NCBI RefSeq assembly: GCF_020217005.1
Contig: NZ_JAIWOI010000230.1
Span: forward strand, 1-13,462
Direction: 5' to 3'
From: Rheinheimera sp.
Lineage (GTDB): Bacteria > Pseudomonadota > Gammaproteobacteria > Enterobacterales > Alteromonadaceae
Length of the DNA stretch: 13,462 nt
In this document: positions 7,511 through 13,462 of the stretch, piece after piece
Position numbering within the stretch: the stretch's first letter is position 1
Layout of the letters: the number at the start of each line of letters is the position of its first letter
Notes under the pieces: generated by a model
Told to the model about the DNA's origin: nothing
Database searches by the model: none
The model's input: the letters and a program-made list of their open reading frames with translations, nothing else
Program-made: the position numbers and the translations under genes

Positions 7511-7527
7511 AACCAGGGAATCGTGTT

Positions 7528-9192
7528 ATGCGTTTTTTTACTCCATCAGTGTTCAGTCTGTTACTGCTTGCCAGTGGCGCTTTATCCGCGGCTCCTGTAG
7601 TGCTGCATAATATTCATGGTTATGGTTTTGATGAACAAGGTGAGATCACCAGATTTAGCCATTTTGTATTTGATAATCAAACTGGTAAAGTTTTAGCCCG
7701 CGGCGATCAATCAGCAGCAGCGGCCTACAACAAAGCTGAGAAAATAGATGGTAAAGGCCAGACTTTATTGCCAGGATTAATTGACGGTCATGGTCATGTT
7801 CTGGGATTAGGCCAAAACCTGAATCAGGTGGACTTACGAACCAGTAGCAGCGAAGCTCAGGCTGTGGCGCAAGTAGCAGCATTTGCCAAAAGCCACCCGC
7901 ACTCGCAATGGATTTTAGGCCGAGGCTGGAACCAGGTACTGTGGCCAACTCAGCAGTTTCCGGGTAAAACCTTGCTGGATGAAAGTATAAATGACAAACC
8001 AGTCTGGCTAACCCGGGTTGACGGGCATGCAGGCTGGGCCAACAGTAAAGCACTGGAACTGGCGGGTATCAGCAAAGAAACTATAGATCCACCTGGTGGC
8101 GAAATTATCCGCGACAAAGAAGGTAACCCAACTGGCGTGCTGATAGACAACGCCATGTTATTGCTGGAAAAACAAATACCGCAGCAATCTGAAGCAGAGC
8201 GGTTAGCTGCCTTAGACGCCGCTTTTCAGCACTTGTTAGCTTTGGGTATTACCTCAACCCATGACGCTGGTATCGATCAAGCGAACTTGCAGAGTTATCA
8301 GCGACTACGCAAAGAAGGTAAACTGCCTCTGCGCGTTTATGCCATGTTATCGGCCACAGATCCGCATTTAGCCGACTGGTTAAAAGCCGGCCCTATTCTG
8401 GATAAAGAGGATATCTTTGTCGCCCGTTCCGTCAAAATTTATGGTGACGGCGCTTTAGGTAGCCGTGGCGCTGCTTTAATAGAGCCCTATTCTGACCAAC
8501 CAGGCCAAAAAGGTTTATTCGTTACCCAGCCCGACAAGTTAACAGCGGTAATGAAGCTGACGCTGGACGCAGGTTTTCAAACCAATGTGCATGCCATAGG
8601 CGATTTAACCAACCGCCTGGTATTGGATAGATTTGAACAGCTGGCCAGTAAAGAACAGCTGGAGCAAGGCCGTCATCGTATTGAGCATGCACAGATAGTT
8701 TCGCCTAAAGATATTCCACGTTTTGCACAGCTGCATATCTTGCCTGCGATGCAACCAACCCACGCTACCTCGGATAAAAATATGGCGGCAGACCGTTTGG
8801 GTATAGCCCGTTTGCGCGGTGCTTATGCCTGGAAAACTTTTGTCGATCAGGGCAGCCGGATCGTCGGAGGTTCAGATTACCCGGTCGAGCTGGCGAATCC
8901 GTTTTACGGCATTCATGCCGCTGTGACCCGACAGGATCAGCAAAATCAACCTGTAGGTGGCTGGTTACCAGAGCAACGCCTGACGTTAACTCAGGCATTA
9001 AAGTCTTTTACCGTCGACGCAGCTTATGGCGCCTTTCAGGATCAAAGCATGGGTTCACTAGCACCTGGTATGTGGGCTGATTTTATTCTGGTCGACCGTG
9101 ATATTTTTAAAGTGCCGCCAGAAACTTTATGGCAAACCAAAGTGCACCAAAGCTGGGTAGCAGGACAGCAAAAATACCAGGCACAACTGTAG
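7528..9192 (+). CDS. Secreted YtcJ-like amidohydrolase (amidohydrolase family 3)
   Basis: 554-residue metal-dependent hydrolase, probably periplasmic: residues 1-22 are a signal peptide ending LSAAP. Family members cleave amide, urea or formamide bonds with one or two metal ions. Visible motifs in order are LPGLIDGHGH (81-90, H88 and H90 as metal ligands), VDGHAGWAN (164-172), VKIYGDGALGSRGA (302-315, K303 the candidate bridging lysine), VHAIGD (354-359), RIEHAQ (384-389) and GSDYP (448-452, the Asp of the active site). The length is normal for the group. AGGGA lies 8 bases before the ATG. The stop TAG is part of the GTAG head of a REP-like hairpin, which may end or shield this transcript. 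The substrate cannot be read from sequence. Confidence 0.92.
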   Translation: MRFFTPSVFSLLLLASGALSAAPVVLHNIHGYGFDEQGEITRFSHFVFDNQTGKVLARGDQSAAAAYNKAEKIDGKGQTLLPGLIDGHGHVLGLGQNLNQVDLRTSSSEAQAVAQVAAFAKSHPHSQWILGRGWNQVLWPTQQFPGKTLLDESINDKPVWLTRVDGHAGWANSKALELAGISKETIDPPGGEIIRDKEGNPTGVLIDNAMLLLEKQIPQQSEAERLAALDAAFQHLLALGITSTHDAGIDQANLQSYQRLRKEGKLPLRVYAMLSATDPHLADWLKAGPILDKEDIFVARSVKIYGDGALGSRGAALIEPYSDQPGQKGLFVTQPDKLTAVMKLTLDAGFQTNVHAIGDLTNRLVLDRFEQLASKEQLEQGRHRIEHAQIVSPKDIPRFAQLHILPAMQPTHATSDKNMAADRLGIARLRGAYAWKTFVDQGSRIVGGSDYPVELANPFYGIHAAVTRQDQQNQPVGGWLPEQRLTLTQALKSFTVDAAYGAFQDQSMGSLAPGMWADFILVDRDIFKVPPETLWQTKVHQSWVAGQQKYQAQL

Positions 9193-9213
9193 GGGCGGGG
9201 TTTATCCCCGCCC
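9189..9213 (+). repeat. REP-like GTAG-headed hairpin
   Basis: GTAG (9189-9192) is followed directly by an 8-bp perfect stem GGGCGGGG/CCCCGCCC (9193-9200, 9206-9213) with a TTTAT loop. A GTAG-type head plus hairpin is the layout of REP elements moved by REP-associated tyrosine transposases (RAYTs). No such transposase is in the window. The element includes the stop codon of the amidohydrolase gene and could also stabilise its mRNA end. Confidence 0.55.
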
Positions 9214-9223
9214 GTCTAGCCGA

Positions 9224-9282
9224 CCAATCTATGTTCGGAAGAAATAGCGCAGTCCACAAGGCTGCGGCTTCAAGTAAGAAGG
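9224..9282 (+). repeat. Degenerate partial copy of the intergenic repeat
   Basis: This stretch matches the 3' half of the element just downstream. It shares CTATGT, CGG, AGC and GCAGTC in order, then an exact 22-bp block (9261-9282) identical to 9385-9406. The 5' half of the repeat is missing and the REP-like hairpin sits in its place. It appears to be an older, truncated copy. Confidence 0.6.
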
Positions 9283-9298
9283 TTGTAACCCAAATTAA

Positions 9299-9406
9299 TT
9301 GGAGTTGCAGCAAGGCGACAAGTAAACGAGTTCCCGGGAGCATAGGCCACTATGTGACCGGGGCGAGAGCACGCAGTCAACGCAGCTGCGGCTTCAAGTA
9401 AGAAGG
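9299..9406 (+). repeat. Structured intergenic repeat, full copy
   Basis: About 108 bp able to fold as one unit. TTGGAGTTGCAGC (9299-9311) pairs with GCTGCGGCTTCAA (9385-9397) over 13 positions, three of them G-U. Inside is a symmetric hairpin (9333-9362): CCGGG-type 5-bp stem, a 3x3 internal loop (GAG opposite TGA, allowing tandem G-A pairs), the stem CATAG/CTATG and a GCCA loop. Its 3' end reads AAGAAGGG three bases before the ATG of the methyltransferase gene. I believe related intergenic repeats occur in Alteromonadales genomes, but the local evidence is only the second, partial copy. No transposase or coding content is convincing. Confidence 0.6.
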
Positions 9407-9410
9407 GTTT

Positions 9411-10160
9411 ATGATTAGTCAGAAATGGTCCAAGCTGATTCGGTCCTTACAGCAAAAAAAATACCGCAAGGCAGAGCAACTGTTTTTTGTCGAAGGCGAA
9501 AAATCGGTGCTGGAGTTGCTGCACAGCTCCTGGAAAGTGCGGGCAGTTTTTGGTACTGAAGCGTTTTTGCAGCACCACCATAGTCTGTGCGTTAAAGCGG
9601 ATTTAGTGCAGCAATGCACAGAGCATGAATTAGTGCAGGTTGGCACCTTCAGCAGCAATAACGCGGCTCTGGCCGTAGCTGAAATACCAGTCTCCCATGC
9701 CTTTAAAGAACAAGCTGAAGAGTGGGTTCTGGTGTTGGATCAAATCAATGACCCGGGCAACTTAGGTACTATTATCCGGGTCGCCGATTGGTATGGTATT
9801 CGTCATATCCTCTGCTCACCTGACACTGTGGATTTGTATAATCCCAAAGTGATAGCTGCAGCCAAAGGCTCATTTTTGCGGGTGCAGATGTATTACCAGG
9901 AGTTATTGCCTGTATTAAAACAAAGCACCATGCCGGTGTATGGAGCTTACCTCGAAGGTGAGTCAGTGCATCAGTTAAAGCTCAGCAAGGCAGGTGGTTA
10001 TCTGGTCATGGGTAACGAAGCCAATGGCATAAGCCCTGCATTAAAGCCTGTCATCACCCACCCTGTCACCATTCCGGCTTTTGGTGATACCGAATCACTG
10101 AATGTGGGTATAGCCACAGCTATTTTATGTGACAACCTGAAACGCCTTTCTGCATCTTAG
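9411..10160 (+). CDS. SpoU/TrmH-family (SPOUT) RNA methyltransferase
   Basis: 249-residue cytoplasmic methyltransferase that should transfer a methyl group from S-adenosylmethionine to a ribose 2'-OH in rRNA or tRNA. The N-terminal substrate-binding domain (1-95) opens with KLIRSLQQKKYRKAEQLFFVEGEK, cut here to its hallmark KKYRK and F-VEGEK. The knotted SPOUT domain carries motif 1 (DQINDPGNLGTIIRVADW, 110-127; N117 and R123), motif 2 (GNEANGIS, 201-208) and motif 3 (ESLNVGIATAI, 228-238). The length is normal. The wording around motif 1 and TVD-YNPKV-A resembles Bacteroidota homologues more than RlmB or TrmH of enterobacteria, suggesting an odd paralogue or a transferred gene. The start has AAGG 4 bases upstream, supplied by the intergenic repeat. 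The exact RNA target is unknown. Confidence 0.9.
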   Translation: MISQKWSKLIRSLQQKKYRKAEQLFFVEGEKSVLELLHSSWKVRAVFGTEAFLQHHHSLCVKADLVQQCTEHELVQVGTFSSNNAALAVAEIPVSHAFKEQAEEWVLVLDQINDPGNLGTIIRVADWYGIRHILCSPDTVDLYNPKVIAAAKGSFLRVQMYYQELLPVLKQSTMPVYGAYLEGESVHQLKLSKAGGYLVMGNEANGISPALKPVITHPVTIPAFGDTESLNVGIATAILCDNLKRLSAS

Positions 10161-10175
10161 AGAGTCTGAGTTATC

Positions 10176-10209
10176 GCGGATCTGTCTGTCGGCATAAAAC
10201 CAGATCCGC
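10176..10209 (+). terminator. Inverted repeat downstream of the methyltransferase gene
   Basis: GCGGATCTG (10176-10184) and CAGATCCGC (10201-10209) form a perfect 9-bp stem with a 16-base loop, 15 bases after the stop. There is no T-run directly after it, so it is at best a weak or Rho-assisted terminator. It could also be an operator or a leader structure for cysM, whose possible -10 (TACACT, 10210-10215) abuts it. Confidence 0.4.
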
Positions 10210-10247
10210 TACACTAAGCGCTATTTCTTTTGCCCCGCTGAGGTTTT

Positions 10248-11129
10248 ATGTTCCCTACCCTCGAAGACTATGTTGGCCAGACACCTTTAGTGCGGCTACA
10301 ACGTATGGCTGGCCATACCAAAAGCACCGTATTGCTGAAACTGGAAGGTAATAATCCAGCAGGTTCAGTGAAAGACAGACCAGCGCTTTATATGCTGCAA
10401 CAGGCCGAAGCCCGTGGGGAAATTAAACCGGGTGACTGCCTGATTGAAGCCACTAGTGGCAATACTGGCATAGCACTGGCGATGGCAGCCGCCATCAAAG
10501 GCTACAAAATGAAGCTGATTATGCCGGACAATATGACTGACGAGCGTAAAGCGTCCATGCGGGCTTATGGCGCCGAGCTGATACTGGTCAGTAAAGAACA
10601 AGGCATGGAATACGCCCGTGATTTAGCCAAACAAATGCAGGCTGAAGGTGTGGGTTTAGTGCTGGACCAGTTTAATAACACCGATAATCCGGCCGCGCAT
10701 TTCGCCTCCACTGGCCCTGAGATCTGGCAACAAAGTTTCGGCAAAGTGACTCATTTCGTCTCCAGTATGGGCACCACAGGTACCATTATGGGTGTGTCAC
10801 GTTACCTGAAACAACAAAACCCTGAGGTTCAAATTATAGGACTGCAACCGGCTGAAGGCAGCAGTATTCCTGGTATTCGGCGTTGGCCAGAAGCTTATTT
10901 ACCAGGCTTTTATGAAAAACAGCGGGTCGATCAAATCATAGATATAACCACAGACCAAGCCTTAGCAACTATGCGTCAGTTGGCGCAGCAGGAAGGCATC
11001 TTTTGTGGTGTTAGTTCAGGCGGTGCTGTGTATGCAGCATTGCGTCTGGCTGAGCAGCTAGACAACGCTGTGATAGTGGCCATCATCTGTGACCGCGGCG
11101 ATCGTTATTTATCCTCAGGAATTTATTAG
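10248..11129 (+). CDS. cysM: Cysteine synthase B (O-acetylserine sulfhydrylase B)
   Basis: 293-residue cytoplasmic PLP enzyme that makes L-cysteine from O-acetylserine and sulfide, and in the CysM type also from thiosulfate via S-sulfocysteine. The PLP lysine is K42 in NPAGSVKDR. TSGNTG (69-74) binds substrate, GTTGT (175-179) holds the PLP phosphate, and GVSSGG (254-259) includes the Ser that contacts the pyridine nitrogen. Long blocks match CysM rather than CysK, including EATSGNTGIALAMAAA, MRAYGAELILV-KEQGM, PGIRRWPE and IICDRGDRYLS. It is about ten residues shorter than E. coli CysM, lacking the extreme C-terminal tail; this looks natural, since the stop overlaps the next gene. TGAGG lies 4 bases before the ATG. 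The next gene, a transporter, starts on the last base of the stop codon. Confidence 0.96.
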   Translation: MFPTLEDYVGQTPLVRLQRMAGHTKSTVLLKLEGNNPAGSVKDRPALYMLQQAEARGEIKPGDCLIEATSGNTGIALAMAAAIKGYKMKLIMPDNMTDERKASMRAYGAELILVSKEQGMEYARDLAKQMQAEGVGLVLDQFNNTDNPAAHFASTGPEIWQQSFGKVTHFVSSMGTTGTIMGVSRYLKQQNPEVQIIGLQPAEGSSIPGIRRWPEAYLPGFYEKQRVDQIIDITTDQALATMRQLAQQEGIFCGVSSGGAVYAALRLAEQLDNAVIVAIICDRGDRYLSSGIY

Positions 11130-12019
11130 TGCCTTTTGAATACTTAGCTTTATTAGCAGCTGCGTGTTGGGCTGTTGGCAGTTTACTATCAGCAAGCGCT
11201 TCCAGTCATTTAGGCGCCTTTGCCTTTACCCGCTGGCGTCTGACGTGTGCGGCAAGCATGTTATGGGCGTGGGCTTTCTTTAGTGGCGGTGTCAGCACTT
11301 TGGCTTTACCTCAGCTGCCGCTGTTAGCCATATCGGCGCTTATCGGTATTCTGATTGGCGATACCTCGTTATTTGCCTCTATGAACCGGCTCGGCCCCCG
11401 TCGAGCCGGTGTACTCTTTGCCACTCATGCCATGTTCTCCGTGTTACTGGCCTATCTGTTTTTAGGCGAATCCATATGGGGCTGGACCTTAGTGGGTTGC
11501 GGTTTGTTAAGTTCGGGTGTCATGACCGCCATCGTTCTAGGCCGCAGAGCGGAAGAGCAACACCATTGGGAGTCGAATCAATCTCAACTACGTTCCGGTA
11601 TCTTGCTGGGTTTAACGTCAGCCTTATGCCAAGCCGCCTCGACCCTAATGTTAAAGCCTTTGATGGAAACTGACATAGACGCTGTCAGTGCTTCAGCTGT
11701 ACGTATGACAGTAGCCTTATCTGCTCACCTACTTTTATTTTGGGCAGGATTTAAAGTCGCCCGGGTTTATTTGCCTATGACGAAAAAAGTATTCGTCATG
11801 GTATTTATCAATGCGGGGCTGTCCATGGTGATAGGTATGACGCTCATTTTAAAAGCACTAAAAACAGGTGATGCTGGCTTGATAGGTATGCTGTCGTCAG
11901 TTAGCCCTGTATTGGTCGTGCCTTTGTTATGGCTGGTTTATAAAAGGCGTCCTGCCGTCGGTGCCTGGATAGGTGCTTGCTTCACAGTGGCCGGTACAGC
12001 GCTGATTTTATGGCATTGA
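11129..12019 (+). CDS. EamA-family (DMT) inner-membrane transporter
   Basis: 296-residue integral membrane protein of the drug/metabolite transporter superfamily with two EamA repeats and about ten predicted helices. Repeat 1 spans roughly residues 4-137 and repeat 2 roughly 155-295, joined by a polar loop RRAEEQHHWESNQ. Typical signs are the early ACWAVGSLLS, the ATHAMFSVLLAYLFLGES segment ending repeat 1, and the SSVSPVLVVPLLWLVYKRRP segment ending repeat 2. The start is GTG, overlapping the cysM stop by one base (TAGTG), with AGGA 8 bases upstream, so translation is probably coupled to cysM. E. coli EamA (YdeD) of this family exports O-acetylserine and cysteine. A similar job here is an inference from context only. 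It converges with the hydrolase gene across 5 bp, with no visible terminator. Confidence 0.92.
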   Translation: MPFEYLALLAAACWAVGSLLSASASSHLGAFAFTRWRLTCAASMLWAWAFFSGGVSTLALPQLPLLAISALIGILIGDTSLFASMNRLGPRRAGVLFATHAMFSVLLAYLFLGESIWGWTLVGCGLLSSGVMTAIVLGRRAEEQHHWESNQSQLRSGILLGLTSALCQAASTLMLKPLMETDIDAVSASAVRMTVALSAHLLLFWAGFKVARVYLPMTKKVFVMVFINAGLSMVIGMTLILKALKTGDAGLIGMLSSVSPVLVVPLLWLVYKRRPAVGAWIGACFTVAGTALILWH

Positions 12020-12024
12020 GGCAG

Positions 12025-13224
12025 TTAAATAGCTTCGGGGATCTGGTTTCTGTGATAATCAATCAAACTCAAAATTTCGGCCAAAGCGCCGGCATGGCTT
12101 GGTGTTAAAATACCGTTGTGGCCAAAAATAATATCGTCCGACACGGCCAGTACCCAGACTGCCTGCATATTGGCGTCATCACAGCTCTGAATAGTACGGC
12201 GAGCCTGTACCCTGGCACGAATACGCCAGCCGGAACGATTGAGCTGCATCATACAACCCGGTATGGCGTCATGCTGAGCTAAACTGCTGTGCAGTTGGAT
12301 TGGAGTCTCACAGTTGCCTCTGGGGCATTTATCAATATCATGAGTAATGGCCCAGGAATTACCTACCGCCTGCTCACCATCTTTTAAGAAATTAAAGGCT
12401 TCTTTGACTGCAAAATCACCTTTGGATTGCAAAACAACCATACTGGGTTTTTGGCGGTCAACACTTAATAAGGTGTCGAGCGGTTTATACTCTTTTGCTG
12501 TTACTGCTGGGTTTAATAGCAGATACAAGTTAGGATTATCTCTGCCAAGATTTATGGCTTTTTTTATTCGTTCTTTACTGGCGTGCAAAGCTACAGAGCC
12601 ACCTAAGCTATGGCCGATAAAGATGTAGCGTTTTAATTGACCTTGTTCAACCACTGCGTCCAGCTTATCCAATAGCTGACTGACGCCTTGCTCGCCTACT
12701 AGTCGCGACACTCTTTTACGCTGAAAAATGGTCGGAAAATCAAGAGGCTCCATCCAACCTTCCGATTTATAGGAACCATCAAGCCACAAAGGATCATACT
12801 TGTCGCCGCGCCAGCCTAAGTAAAGGCCGATAAGATTACGCTGTGGCGCTGCTTGCTGTAACTCTTTTATGTAGGTCTGAAAAGCGACAAAATTTGCATC
12901 GGTCGGGGCCGCATTTTGATGCCAGCCATGGACAAAAATAACAAGCTCTGCTGTGGCTGAATCAGGTTTTTTTATGCGTTCAAACAAAGCCTGCTGCTGC
13001 TTTAAATCATGCGGCTGGCCTTCGTCATTAAACTCTACCACGTGAAAATTGCTGCTGGCGGTTGTTTCATCAGGGAAATGATATTGCTGATCTGGAACTG
13101 GTGTGACAAAAGTGGAGATGAGCAGCAAAATAAGCAACATCAATGGGGTTAATTTCAGCCATGAACGCCAGCCAAGCCGGATCATTCTGAACCAAAGGTA
13201 TTGCACTGCACGAACTAAGATCAA
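12025..13224 (-). CDS. Membrane-anchored alpha/beta hydrolase
   Basis: Up to 399 residues. A hydrophobic segment (about 24-40, preceded by Arg/Lys and Trp) should anchor the N-terminus in the inner membrane with the hydrolase domain in the periplasm. The fold is clear: strand LVIFVHGW (94-101, oxyanion region), nucleophile elbow GHSLGG (204-209, Ser206), a candidate acid D270 after strand MVVLQS, and H369 in FGHNGI as the likely catalytic His. Four late cysteines (C300, C305, C324, C348) could form disulfides. It resembles lipase/esterase-like hydrolases, but the substrate is unknown. The longest frame begins with TTG at 13224, with weak GGGTG 5-6 bases upstream. The ATG at 13185 gives 386 residues and still contains the anchor, so the start is uncertain. 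Confidence 0.85.
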   Translation of the reverse strand: MILVRAVQYLWFRMIRLGWRSWLKLTPLMLLILLLISTFVTPVPDQQYHFPDETTASSNFHVVEFNDEGQPHDLKQQQALFERIKKPDSATAELVIFVHGWHQNAAPTDANFVAFQTYIKELQQAAPQRNLIGLYLGWRGDKYDPLWLDGSYKSEGWMEPLDFPTIFQRKRVSRLVGEQGVSQLLDKLDAVVEQGQLKRYIFIGHSLGGSVALHASKERIKKAINLGRDNPNLYLLLNPAVTAKEYKPLDTLLSVDRQKPSMVVLQSKGDFAVKEAFNFLKDGEQAVGNSWAITHDIDKCPRGNCETPIQLHSSLAQHDAIPGCMMQLNRSGWRIRARVQARRTIQSCDDANMQAVWVLAVSDDIIFGHNGILTPSHAGALAEILSLIDYHRNQIPEAI

Positions 13225-13257
13225 AACGCACCCAAAACTGCTGTAAAAACGGGCTGC

Positions 13258-13263
13258 ATTATA
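13258..13263 (-). promoter_or_regulatory. Possible -10 box of the hydrolase gene
   Basis: On the minus strand this reads TATAAT, a perfect consensus -10, placing the transcript start near 13251 and a leader of about 27 bases before the TTG at 13224. No good -35 lies 16-18 bases upstream; TTTACA is only 12 bases away. The call rests on the -10 and its position. Confidence 0.4.
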
Positions 13264-13400
13264 GCCAACTGGTTGTGTAAAAGGTAGGTGGAAGTGGTGA
13301 GTGTCTGAACGGAATTGCCTGAAGGAGCGTCAGTTTTGAGTTTTAAGAGCGGTGAGGTGACAGCGGAACCTCTTGTCCGGCCTTTCGCAGAGCTCAAGGC

Positions 13401-13451
13401 GTGAAACAGGCGTGACGCAAAACTGTTTGCGTCCCGAATTCCCTGTTTCAC
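13401..13451. repeat. Nested palindrome near the right edge
   Basis: GTGAAACAGG (13401-13410) and CCTGTTTCAC (13442-13451) are perfect 10-bp inverted repeats. Inside them GACGCAAA-ACTG-TTTGCGTC (13414-13433) is a second perfect 8-bp stem with a 4-base loop. No T-run follows in either direction. The compound shape resembles a dispersed structured repeat, but only one copy is visible here. The surrounding 13264-13400 holds a minor GAGGT/ACCTC hairpin (13354-13372) and no convincing gene. Confidence 0.55.
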
Positions 13452-13462
13452 CCTGGCGGTGA

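Noticed and set aside
7655..8053. Frame of 132 codons antisense to the amidohydrolase gene
   Set aside because: Antisense shadow of a conserved enzyme region, with no start signal or motif.
9129..9401. Open frame of 90 codons on the plus strand (and a 78-codon frame opposite) across the amidohydrolase end and spacer
   Set aside because: It runs out of frame through the end of a real gene and then through the REP-like hairpin and the repeats. Peptides of the GAGFIPAR / AGINPAP type are typical false translations of such hairpins.
13221..13257. Twelve-codon leader peptide (MQPVFTAVLGAF) whose TGA overlaps the TTG start of the hydrolase gene
   Set aside because: Its ATG is fused to the TATAAT box, so the proposed transcript would not include it.
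13221..13451. Open frame of 76 codons on the minus strand, with GTG start inside the nested palindrome
   Set aside because: Its start and first third are the palindrome, it has no recognisable motif, and it covers the probable promoter of the hydrolase gene.

Overview
The window looks like a chromosomal segment of a free-living gammaproteobacterium of the Alteromonadales/Chromatiales type; Rheinheimera or a close relative is my best guess. The clue is the very close match of the cysM product to the enterobacterial CysM family, together with moderate GC and gammaproteobacterial-style housekeeping genes. I see no phage, plasmid, tRNA, rRNA or CRISPR genes. Twelve protein-coding genes account for almost all of the sequence.

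Left part (1-4446). A rightward gene encodes a protein with two cysteine-cluster (YkgJ-like) domains. It meets a leftward three-gene operon head to head, and the two end genes share the tetranucleotide TTAA for their stops. In transcription order the operon encodes a fusion of two different 2-oxoglutarate/Fe(II) oxygenase domains (AspH-like then PhyH-like), a P-loop sulfotransferase-like protein and a GNAT acetyltransferase. The first two genes overlap by 8 bp and the third follows after 13 bp. Hydroxylation followed by sulfation and acetylation is a coherent tailoring logic, but the substrate is unknown. This is the best candidate in the window for an undescribed pathway. Its promoter region (4317-4446) carries a 14-bp palindrome and a repeated AAAGGAAC motif.

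Middle part (4447-7527). A small HEAGH-motif putative metalloprotein (GTG start) converges on an exported FG-GAP/VCBS-type beta-propeller protein. Divergent from the latter is a circularly permuted GTPase of the YlqF/RbgA type (ribosome assembly), followed by a short GNRA-loop hairpin.

Right part (7528-13462). A secreted YtcJ-like amidohydrolase is followed by a 218-bp spacer full of structure. It holds a GTAG-headed REP-like hairpin that shares the stop codon, a degenerate repeat copy, and a full copy of a roughly 110-bp foldable repeat whose 3' end supplies the ribosome binding site of the next gene. That gene is a SpoU/TrmH-type RNA methyltransferase with a Bacteroidota-like look. Next come cysM (cysteine synthase B) and, overlapping it by one base, a ten-helix EamA-family transporter that may export a cysteine-related metabolite. 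A leftward membrane-anchored alpha/beta hydrolase converges on the transporter. The last 238 bases contain its probable promoter and a nested palindrome (13401-13451) resembling a dispersed repeat.

All product names rest on motifs and family memory read by eye. No database search was possible.
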